A stretch of DNA of 64,000 nucleotides from an uncultured Eggerthellaceae bacterium (GTDB lineage Bacteria; Actinomycetota; Coriobacteriia; Coriobacteriales; Eggerthellaceae). The notes under the pieces are model-generated. The model did not search any database and had not been told where the DNA came from. It saw only the letters and a list, made by a program, of their open reading frames with translations. This document shows positions 24,702 through 31,987 of this stretch, one piece after another. Where the stretch lies: assembly GCA_946618265.1 (NCBI GenBank), contig CAMOLA010000002.1:43881-107880 (forward strand). Reading direction: 5' to 3'. The translations under genes were made by a program, and so were the position numbers. Positions within the stretch are counted from its first letter, which is position 1. The number at the start of each line of letters is the position of its first letter.

Positions 24702-25769
24702 ATGAAGAAGAGGGGCGCCCTATTAGTCGTGCTCGCCCTGGCGCTGGCCGCTTCGCTGGCTGCGCTGAGCGCATGCGGGCAATCATCACCTACGCAATCT
24801 GGCACCAACGAGTCGCTCGACGCTTCGACCGAGCCGACGATGTCCGAAGAGCCGGTCATCCTGAAAACCGAGCCGTTCTACGTGCTCGTCGTCGGCAGCG
24901 ATTCGCGCGAGGGCACGGTCGGCATGCACGGCCAGTACGCCGACGGCAAGGGCCGTTCCGACACGATCATGCTCGTGCGCGTCGATCCGACCACGTACAA
25001 GCTCACGGTCGTCACGATTCCGCGCGATACCACGATCGACCTCGATGGTCAGCCCAACAAGATCAACGAGTCGTTCCATCAGGGCGGCATCGACGGCCTG
25101 ATCGGCGAAGTCAAGTCGCTCACCGGTGTGACGCCCGACTACTACATGATCACCACGTTCGTGAACTTCCAGAAGATCATCAACGATATGGGTGGCCTCG
25201 ACGTCGTCACCCCGCTCGCCGTGTCGGCTATTGATGCCCTGACGGGCGACACCATGGGCTTCGAGCAGGGCGAGCAGACGCTCGACGGCGCTCAGGCGCT
25301 CATCTTCGCCCGCGACCGTCATTCCTACGACATGTCGGGCAACGCAGAACCATACCGTCAGTTCAACGATCGCTACATCTTCCAGACCATGCTCGAGCAG
25401 ATTCTGGCCAAGCCCGACAACGCGGGCGATGTCGCGACGCAGCTGTATCCTTACGTCGAGACCAACCTGAGCGACCGCGAGTTGGCCGCCTACGTCCAGG
25501 ATTTCGCCGACAATGCCAAGAAGGTCAGCTTCGAGCTCTACACCGGCCCCAATGACGGCGGCGTGAACGAAGAGGTCAACCTCTGGCTCGCCTATCGCGA
25601 TGAGGAGACCTGGGCCAAGATCATCGATGCCATCGAGAGTGGCAAAGATGCATCCGAGATCGTGCCGAACGTCAACCCGTTCGAGTTCGCCGGCTCGACG
25701 GTCGAGGTCGAGGGGACCAATGGCAGTACCGCTGAGTACGACAATTACGATGGGGAATCGGCAGAATAG
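24702..25769 (+). CDS. LytR-CpsA-Psr (LCP) family lipoprotein
   Basis: This 355-aa LCP protein has a lipoprotein-type signal (LSAC) instead of the usual membrane anchor. LCP landmarks are VLVVGSDSREG, RSDTIMLVRVDP, VVTIPRDTTIDLDG, NKINESFHQGG and the arginine block FARDRHSYD. LCP enzymes move undecaprenyl-linked teichoic acid or other glycopolymers onto peptidoglycan. AAAGGAGAAGG precedes the ATG, and a terminator follows. A second LCP gene with a membrane anchor lies 1.5 kb downstream. Confidence 0.93.
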   Translation: MKKRGALLVVLALALAASLAALSACGQSSPTQSGTNESLDASTEPTMSEEPVILKTEPFYVLVVGSDSREGTVGMHGQYADGKGRSDTIMLVRVDPTTYKLTVVTIPRDTTIDLDGQPNKINESFHQGGIDGLIGEVKSLTGVTPDYYMITTFVNFQKIINDMGGLDVVTPLAVSAIDALTGDTMGFEQGEQTLDGAQALIFARDRHSYDMSGNAEPYRQFNDRYIFQTMLEQILAKPDNAGDVATQLYPYVETNLSDRELAAYVQDFADNAKKVSFELYTGPNDGGVNEEVNLWLAYRDEETWAKIIDAIESGKDASEIVPNVNPFEFAGSTVEVEGTNGSTAEYDNYDGESAE

Positions 25770-25799
25770 CCAGACGTTGCCTGTAACGTAGCGGGTATC

Positions 25800-25827
25800 A
25801 GGGCGTCGCGCTTGCGGCGCCCTTTTT
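25800..25827 (+). terminator. Rho-independent terminator after the LCP lipoprotein gene
   Basis: AGGGCGTCGC and GCGGCGCCCT form a 10-bp GC-rich stem (one T-G pair) with loop GCTT, followed by TTTTT. It begins 30 bases after the stop. Confidence 0.88.
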
Positions 25828-25880
25828 ATGCATGGGGGATATGCGCGAGAACGCATGTGGTGCACATTTTGTAACCGCTA

Positions 25881-25942
25881 CTGACCGAAAGGGAGTCTCC
25901 CCTTTGGTCAGTGACCGTTAGGGAGTCTCCCTTTCGGTCAGT
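25881..25942. repeat. Tandem pair of CTGACCGAAAGGGAG palindromes
   Basis: Two adjacent imperfect palindromes, each about 31 bp, with arms CTGACCGAAAGGGAG and CTCCCTTTCGGTCAG in the clearest arms. They share the 'TGAC-purine-GGG...CCC-pyrimidine-GTCA' design of the REP family at 6-14 kb but have a different core (GAGTCTC). They lie between an LCP gene and the tagO-like gene. Confidence 0.7.
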
Positions 25943-26043
25943 CGCACATGTGTGCAGGCGGGTGTTCGTGTGAGGATGCGCGTTTGGAACGTGATATGGC
26001 GGCGGATAACGATATAATCATTGAGTTTTGCGGAAATGGTTCA

Positions 26044-27213
26044 ATGCGAACGCCGCAACGGAAGTATAAGGACGACGACAGGGGATACGTGAGCCTGACC
26101 AATGCGGCAATCGTGTTTGCGGTGGCGTTCATCGTCACGTTCGCGACTGTGCCTCTTGCGAAGCGCATCGCCATGCTCGTCGGCGCAATCGATTATCCCA
26201 GCAACCGCCGCGTCAATTCCGTGCCCATCCCGCGTTGCGGCGGCATCGCCATGTACTTAGGCCTCGTCGCCGCCGCGTTCGCAGTGTTTATTGGCTCGCG
26301 ATTCTTCGGGTGGAAGCTCGAGGGGTATTACACGTTCGAGGGCGTCAACTACATCGTTCTCTACATCGGCATCACGCTCATGTTCCTCGTGGGCCTCATC
26401 GACGACATCACCCAGCTCAAGCCATCCATAAAGTTCATCGGCCAGATCGTCGCTGCGTTCGTGGTGGTGTTATCGGGCATTTCGATCGGCACGGTGCGCA
26501 TGGCCATCACCGGCGACTACATCGACTTCGGGTTATTCGATGCGCCCGTATCGGTGCTTTACCTCGTCGTGTTCGTCAACGTCATCAACCTCATCGACGG
26601 GCTCGATGGGCTGGCGTCGGGCGTGGTGGCCATCGTGTCGGCGGCCCTGCTCTACATCGTCGCCATGCGCGGCAACATCATCTTCGCCTATACGAGCATC
26701 GCGATCATAGCCGTATGCCTGGCTTTCTTGCGCTACAACTTCTTTCCCGCCTCGGTGTTCATGGGCGACTCGGGGTCGATGTTGCTCGGGCTCATCGTCG
26801 GCATCGTGTCCATCGTGGGCGTGACGCGTACGCAGAGCTTCGTCATCATGGTCGTGCCGCTCGCCATCGCCGGCGTGCCTGTGCTCGACACCATATCGGC
26901 CATCATCCGCCGCTTACGAGGGCATCAGAGCATTGGCCAGGCCGACATGAACCACATCCACCACCGTCTCATGCGCTCGGGCCTGTCTCAGAAGCGCTCG
27001 GTCGCCGTGTTGTGGACCTGCTCGGCGCTGCTTGCGGTCGCGGGCTGCATCCTATCAAGCTACAACGGCCCGGTTCGCTGGGCGGTGTTCCTCGTGCTGT
27101 TCGTCGTGGTGTTCATCATCATCTGGCGTTTCGGCCTGTTCAGCCCCGTGCTCAAGCACCATTACGACAACAAGGGCCGGCGCGGCCCGCGCATGCCGCG
27201 CGAGAAAAAGTAG
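26044..27213 (+). CDS. tagO: Undecaprenyl-phosphate sugar-1-phosphate transferase (TagO/WecA type)
   Basis: This polytopic protein of about 389 aa belongs to the MraY/WecA family and transfers a HexNAc-1-phosphate to undecaprenyl phosphate, the first step of wall teichoic acid or similar polymers. Visible motifs are MFLVGLIDDITQLKP (Asp pair), NVINLIDGLDGLASG, FMGDSGSMLLG and MNHIHHRLMRSG. About 10 membrane segments are present. The start is uncertain: ATG at 26044 has GGAAA upstream and precedes the first membrane helix by about 20 residues; ATGs at 25948 and 25996 would add residues without support. The LCP genes on both sides fit polymer synthesis and attachment. Confidence 0.9.
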   Translation: MRTPQRKYKDDDRGYVSLTNAAIVFAVAFIVTFATVPLAKRIAMLVGAIDYPSNRRVNSVPIPRCGGIAMYLGLVAAAFAVFIGSRFFGWKLEGYYTFEGVNYIVLYIGITLMFLVGLIDDITQLKPSIKFIGQIVAAFVVVLSGISIGTVRMAITGDYIDFGLFDAPVSVLYLVVFVNVINLIDGLDGLASGVVAIVSAALLYIVAMRGNIIFAYTSIAIIAVCLAFLRYNFFPASVFMGDSGSMLLGLIVGIVSIVGVTRTQSFVIMVVPLAIAGVPVLDTISAIIRRLRGHQSIGQADMNHIHHRLMRSGLSQKRSVAVLWTCSALLAVAGCILSSYNGPVRWAVFLVLFVVVFIIIWRFGLFSPVLKHHYDNKGRRGPRMPREKK

Positions 27214-27219
27214 GCTGTC

Positions 27220-28335
27220 ATGGCTAGGGGAACGATTTCATACGGTCGCAAGGCCAACCGTGTAGCGGCTATCACGGCTGCGGTCGTCATGGCGTTCGCG
27301 GCGGCGTTCATCGGCTTGGTGCTTCTGATCGATGCCGTGGCGCCCAGCAACGAGCCGGAGGACATCGCCATCGAGAGTTCGCAGGCGGCTCCGGCCAAGC
27401 TGACCAAGCCGTTTTACGTGCTGCTGATCGGTTCCGACACGCGCAAGGGCACGGCGCTCTACACGGGCAAGGCGACCGACCATGCCCAGGTCGACCAGCA
27501 CTCCGACGTGATGACGCTCGTGCGCATCGATCCCAAGAAGTATAAGGTCTCACTGCTCACCATCCCGCGCGACACGGTCATAAACGGCGAGACGAACAAG
27601 ATTAACGATGCGCTCTTGGATAACGATCCCGCGCAGGTGGTCAAGGCTGTGCAGCGCCTGACGGGCGTGCAGGCTGACTACTACATGATGACGACGTTCT
27701 CGACGTTCGAGGCGCTCATCAACAGCATCGACGGCATCGATGTGGACGTGCCGCTCGACATCGAAGTGGGCGATCCGGCCACCGGTGGCACCGTGAAGGT
27801 GAAGGCGGGTAAGGATCAGCATCTCGACGGCTCGAAGGCGCTCGCGTTCGCCCGTGCCCGGCACGAGTACGTCGAGGACCAGGACTACTACCGCCAGCGC
27901 AACGTGCGCGCCATCGAGCAGGCCATCATCGAGAAGGTGCTCACGTATCCCGACGCGGTCGACGTGGAGCATCTGCTGGCATCGGTCGAGACCGATGTCC
28001 AGACCGACGCCGACCTCGCGGAGCTCGGCGCGGTCATGCTCGATTTCATAGAGCACGCCAGCAAGGTGACGTTCGTGCAGGGAACCGGCCCCTATGGTGG
28101 CGGCCCGCGCGAGAGTGATGGCCAATGGGTGGTCGAGGACGACGTCAAGACGTGGAAGAAAGTCATGAAGGCGTTCAAGAAGGGCAAGGAGTTCTCCGAG
28201 ATCGTCAGCAAGGCCGAGGCGAAGAAGCGCGCGAAGGCGGTCAAGGAGGCGAAGGCGGCGAGCAAGTCCAGCTCGGCGGCGAGTGCAAAGAGCTCGGCGA
28301 GCAGCAGCAAGAGCGCATCGAGCAGCTCGAAGTGA
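27220..28335 (+). CDS. LCP family glycopolymer ligase, membrane-anchored
   Basis: This 371-aa protein has one N-terminal membrane segment (about residues 15-38) and an extracytoplasmic LCP domain: VLLIGSDTRKG, SDVMTLVRID, LTIPRDTVING, TNKINDALL and FARARHEYVED. The C-terminal 45 residues are a Lys/Ser/Ala-rich tail with no fold. It probably attaches the TagO-initiated polymer to peptidoglycan and differs from the first LCP in anchor and tail. It starts 6 bases after the tagO-like stop. Confidence 0.93.
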   Translation: MARGTISYGRKANRVAAITAAVVMAFAAAFIGLVLLIDAVAPSNEPEDIAIESSQAAPAKLTKPFYVLLIGSDTRKGTALYTGKATDHAQVDQHSDVMTLVRIDPKKYKVSLLTIPRDTVINGETNKINDALLDNDPAQVVKAVQRLTGVQADYYMMTTFSTFEALINSIDGIDVDVPLDIEVGDPATGGTVKVKAGKDQHLDGSKALAFARARHEYVEDQDYYRQRNVRAIEQAIIEKVLTYPDAVDVEHLLASVETDVQTDADLAELGAVMLDFIEHASKVTFVQGTGPYGGGPRESDGQWVVEDDVKTWKKVMKAFKKGKEFSEIVSKAEAKKRAKAVKEAKAASKSSSAASAKSSASSSKSASSSSK

Positions 28336-28468
28336 TAGCCGGCCGTTCCGTCCGCAGCGAGGTTATCCTGCCCGTTTGCCTGCGGTAAGGCCATCCGCAC
28401 GCTTCCTTCATATGTTGCGAAGACCGCTGTGCTATCATCATAAGGTCAAAATTCAAGGGAGAACTTGC

Positions 28469-29278
28469 TTGGGTACGTTAAAGAGCATCCTCAAGGACAA
28501 TTGGGAATGGCGGGGCCAGATTTGGCGTCTTGCCGTTTTTGAGCTCAAGAAGCAGCAGCGCGGCGCAGCATTCGGCTGGGGCTGGTTTCTCGTAAAGCCC
28601 ATTATCTACGTGTTCTGCTTCTGGTTCGCGCTCGACGTGGGCATGCGCGGCGCGAAGGTCGTCGTCGGCGACGGCCCCTACATCTTATGGCTTGCGGCGG
28701 GCATCATCCCCTGGTTCTTCATGAGCAACATGCTCGGCGGCGGCGTCGACGTGTTGCGCAAGTTCTCGTATCTGGTCAAGAAGGTAAAATTCCCGATCAG
28801 CTCCATCTCCAGCATCTACACGCTGTCGACGCTGCTGATACAGCTCATCCAGTACGTCGTGTTGTTTGCCGTCTACTTCGGAACGGGCCAGCCGCTCGAT
28901 TTGTACCTCTTGCAGTTCCCCGTGCTGGTCGTATTGATGGCCATCTTCTGGTGGCTCGTCAGCGTCCTCATATCGCCGCTCTGCGCTTTGAGCAGGGACA
29001 TGAAAAACCTCATGAACGCGCTCAGCACGCCGTTTTTCTGGCTGTCCGGCGTCATCTTCGACGTTCACGCCATGAACAGTCCGCTCATCCATACGGCTCT
29101 CATGTTCAATCCCATCACGTTTTTCGTCACGGGCTTTCGCGATGCGCTGTTCTTGAAGGCTTGGATTTGGGAAGATCCCATGACATGCCTTTGCTTTGCG
29201 GCCGTGTTCCTCGTCACTGCGGTGCTGGCCTTTATCGTCTACAATAAAACGAACAGGGAGGTGGCCGATGTCCTCTAA
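28469..29278 (+). CDS. tagG: Teichoic-acid-type ABC exporter permease
   Basis: This 269-aa ABC-2 permease has six predicted membrane segments, in the TagG/Wzm family. The N-terminal amphipathic ELKKQQRGAAFGWGWFLVKP and LISPLCALSRDMKNLMNAL are typical. It would form the channel through which a lipid-linked polymer leaves the cytoplasm. The start is TTG at 28469, preceded by AAGGGAGAA. The 3' end overlaps the ATPase gene by 11 bases. Confidence 0.9.
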   Translation: MGTLKSILKDNWEWRGQIWRLAVFELKKQQRGAAFGWGWFLVKPIIYVFCFWFALDVGMRGAKVVVGDGPYILWLAAGIIPWFFMSNMLGGGVDVLRKFSYLVKKVKFPISSISSIYTLSTLLIQLIQYVVLFAVYFGTGQPLDLYLLQFPVLVVLMAIFWWLVSVLISPLCALSRDMKNLMNALSTPFFWLSGVIFDVHAMNSPLIHTALMFNPITFFVTGFRDALFLKAWIWEDPMTCLCFAAVFLVTAVLAFIVYNKTNREVADVL

Positions 29279-30146
29279 CGAAAACCAGGCAGAAGCTACC
29301 CCGGTCGTGCCCGCCGACGCACCCGAGATCACCGAGCAATCCGTGCGGACCAAGCGTTCGCGCGCACATATGCTCTCGGTTACCAAAGACCTCCATATGC
29401 CTGGGTCGAGCGACGAGATCGCAATCAAGTTCGACCACGTCACCAAGACCTACGATCTGTACAAGAACGATCGGGGCCGGTTCCTGGGGCTCTTCAACAT
29501 CAAGAAGAAGCGCACGGGCTACCTCGGCACCATCAACGCCAACGAGGATTTGAGCTTCGAGATCAAGAAGGGCGAGGCCGTCGCGTTCCTCGGCCTCAAC
29601 GGCGCTGGCAAATCCACGGCGCTCAAGATGATCACGGGCGTGACCTATCCGACGTCGGGGGAGATCACGGTGAACGGCTCGGTAAGCGCGCTGCTCGAAT
29701 TGTCCGCTGGGTTCGATCGCCGCCTCACCGGCCGCGAGAACATCCACCTGCGTGGCCAGATCCTGGGCATGAGCAAGGAAGAGCTCGAAGAAATCGAGCC
29801 GCAGGCCATCAAGTTCGCTGATCTCGGCATGTACATCGACCAGCCCATGCGCTCGTACTCGAGCGGTATGAGGGCGCGCCTCGGATTCGCGTTGGCCGTT
29901 TCGGTCAACCCCGAAATCCTCGTGGTCGACGAGGCTCTTTCGGTCGGCGACCGCAAGTTCAAGAAAAAATGCGTCACGCGCATTCGCGAGATTATGATGG
30001 ACAGCAACGTCACGGTCCTGTTCGTCACGCACTCCACGACCACGGCGCAGGAGTTCTGCAGCCGCGGCATCGTGCTCGATCACGGCAAAAAGCTCTTCGA
30101 TGGCACCATGGATGACGCCATGGCGTATTATGAGCAAAACATCTAG
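29268..30146 (+). CDS. tagH: Teichoic-acid-type ABC exporter ATPase
   Basis: This 292-aa protein has a disordered acidic N-terminus of about 50 residues before the ABC domain. It contains Walker A GLNGAGKST, signature SYSSGMRARL, Walker B ILVVDEALSVGD and the switch histidine in FVTHSTTTAQEF. SVGD after Walker B and the overall form match TagH/Wzt ATPases. It lacks the long C-terminal substrate-recognition domain of some Wzt proteins. It pairs with the upstream permease. Confidence 0.92.
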   Translation: MSSNENQAEATPVVPADAPEITEQSVRTKRSRAHMLSVTKDLHMPGSSDEIAIKFDHVTKTYDLYKNDRGRFLGLFNIKKKRTGYLGTINANEDLSFEIKKGEAVAFLGLNGAGKSTALKMITGVTYPTSGEITVNGSVSALLELSAGFDRRLTGRENIHLRGQILGMSKEELEEIEPQAIKFADLGMYIDQPMRSYSSGMRARLGFALAVSVNPEILVVDEALSVGDRKFKKKCVTRIREIMMDSNVTVLFVTHSTTTAQEFCSRGIVLDHGKKLFDGTMDDAMAYYEQNI

Positions 30147-30161
30147 GAAAACGGAGTTCAT

Positions 30162-30887
30162 ATGGGCAAGGTTTATGCGGCAATTCTCGCGGGCGGCTCT
30201 GGTACCCGCATGGGCAATCCCGACAAGCCGAAACAGTTCTGGATGATGGCCGACCGCCCGGTCATTGTGCACACGATCGAAAAGTTCTGCATGGTCGACG
30301 ACTTCGCGGACATCATCGTGCTGCCGCCGGCTGGCTGGATCAACCAGACCAACGACATCGTGAAACGCTACCTCTCGCAGTATTCGGACCGCATCTCGGT
30401 CGTGGCGGGCGGCGCAGAGCGCAACGATACGATCATGAACGCGATCGCTCATATCGAGGACACGGTCGGGCTCGAGGAGGACGACATCATCGTCACGCAT
30501 GACGCCGTTCGCCCCTTCGTCAGCTACCGCATCATCAAGGACAACATCGAGGCAGCGCGTAAATACGGCGCATGCGATACGGTGATTCCCGCGACGGACA
30601 CCATCGTGCAGAGCGTCGACGCCACGGTGATTTCCGACATCCCCAAGCGATCCGAATTCTATCAGGGACAAACGCCCCAGTCGTTCAATGCGCTGCGTCT
30701 CAAGGCCCTGTTCGAGGAGCTTGCCGAGGATACCAAGGCGGTTCTCACCGATGCTTGCAAGATTCTCGTCCTGAAGGGCGAGCCGGTCGCGCTCGTGCAG
30801 GGCGATGTGTCCAACATGAAGCTCACGTACACCAACGACATGCGCATCGCGCGTGCGATGATCGAGGGCGAGGACATCGATGCTTAA
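30162..30887 (+). CDS. tarI: Ribitol-5-phosphate cytidylyltransferase (TarI type)
   Basis: This 241-aa IspD-family nucleotidyltransferase has AAILAGGSGTRMG with PKQ near residue 24, VAGGAERNDTIMNA and THDAVRPFVS. The immediate neighbour is a TarJ-type reductase; that pair makes CDP-ribitol from ribulose-5-phosphate in S. aureus and relatives. IspD (isoprenoid synthesis) is the main alternative but fits the context less. AGGAAAACGGAG precedes the ATG. The 3' end overlaps tarJ by 8 bases. Confidence 0.88.
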   Translation: MGKVYAAILAGGSGTRMGNPDKPKQFWMMADRPVIVHTIEKFCMVDDFADIIVLPPAGWINQTNDIVKRYLSQYSDRISVVAGGAERNDTIMNAIAHIEDTVGLEEDDIIVTHDAVRPFVSYRIIKDNIEAARKYGACDTVIPATDTIVQSVDATVISDIPKRSEFYQGQTPQSFNALRLKALFEELAEDTKAVLTDACKILVLKGEPVALVQGDVSNMKLTYTNDMRIARAMIEGEDIDA

Positions 30888-31902
30888 CCGCGTATACCGT
30901 TTGGTGGCGCCTCGCGTCGTAGAGCCTGTCGAGGTGCCGGTCGCCGTAGACGACAGCGTCGTCGCGGTGCGTCCCACGCATCTTTCGATCTGCAATGCCG
31001 ACATGCGCTACTATCTGGGCCGCAGAAGCCCCGAGGCCCTGGCCAAGAAGCTGCCGATGGCGCTTATCCACGAGGGCATCGGGCGCGTGGCGTTCGACCA
31101 GGCAGGCGAGTTCGCGCCGGGCACGCCCGTGGTCATGCTGCCCAACGATCCGGTGGAGACCGACGACGTCATCGCCGAGAACTATCTGCGCTCCTCGCGG
31201 TTTTGCGGGAGCGGGTTCGATGGCTTCATGCAAGAGCTCTGCGTTTTGCCGCGTGCGCGCGTGCTGGCGTTGCCGGATGGCATCGACCCGCATGTCGCTG
31301 CATTCACGGAGCTGGTCAGCGTCACGGTTCACACGGTTTCGCGATTCGACCGCATTGCGCACGACCGCAGGGATGTGGTCGGCGTGTGGGGCGATGGCAA
31401 CGTGGGATTCATCACGGCGCTCGTCCTGCGCATGACCTATCCCGACATGCGCATCGTCGTGTTCGGCCGCAACTCCTACAAGCTGGCCGATTTCACGTTC
31501 GCCGACACCTATCTCACGACCGAAGCCGATCGCGCACCTCAGATCGACCATGCTTTCGAATGCTGCGGCGGGGACGGTTCCGTGGCTGCAATCGACCAGA
31601 TCATCGACAAGATCCATCCCGAGGGTACGATTGCGCTGATGGGGGTTTCGGAAAACCCGGTGCCCATCAACACTCGCATGGTGCTGGAAAAGGGCCTGCG
31701 CGTGTACGGTTCGAGCCGAAGCGGCCGCGCTGACTTCCAGAACACGCTGGCGTTGTACCGCGAGCATCCGGAGATGGTCGATTATCTCAGCGCGCTCGTG
31801 GGGACGGTCGTGCCTGTTTCCTCCATCAAGGACATCGCATCGGCGTTCGACGCGGATACGAAGAAGTCGATGGGCAAGACCATTATGGAATGGAACATGT
31901 AA
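30880..31902 (+). CDS. tarJ: Ribulose-5-phosphate reductase (TarJ type)
   Basis: This 340-aa medium-chain dehydrogenase-like protein would reduce ribulose-5-phosphate to ribitol-5-phosphate for TarI. Conserved pieces are CNADMRYYLGRR, PMALIHEGIGRV, the NADP-binding VVGVWGDGNVGFITALV and the C-terminal KKSMGKTIMEWNM typical of TarJ. It overlaps tarI by 8 bases. Together they suggest ribitol phosphate in the cell-wall polymer, uncommon in actinobacteria of this group as far as I know. Confidence 0.88.
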   Translation: MLNRVYRLVAPRVVEPVEVPVAVDDSVVAVRPTHLSICNADMRYYLGRRSPEALAKKLPMALIHEGIGRVAFDQAGEFAPGTPVVMLPNDPVETDDVIAENYLRSSRFCGSGFDGFMQELCVLPRARVLALPDGIDPHVAAFTELVSVTVHTVSRFDRIAHDRRDVVGVWGDGNVGFITALVLRMTYPDMRIVVFGRNSYKLADFTFADTYLTTEADRAPQIDHAFECCGGDGSVAAIDQIIDKIHPEGTIALMGVSENPVPINTRMVLEKGLRVYGSSRSGRADFQNTLALYREHPEMVDYLSALVGTVVPVSSIKDIASAFDADTKKSMGKTIMEWNM

Positions 31903-31987
31903 CCTGCGGGACTAGCTTCAGCGCTTCGGCGAGGCAGGGTGCGATTGTTCAAGCGATGTAGCAGGTTGTTGAGGAACGGGGTTCGCC

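Noticed and set aside
30162..30887. IspD of the isoprenoid pathway
   Set aside because: The overlapping TarJ-type reductase and the surrounding polymer genes favour TarI, though the families are close.
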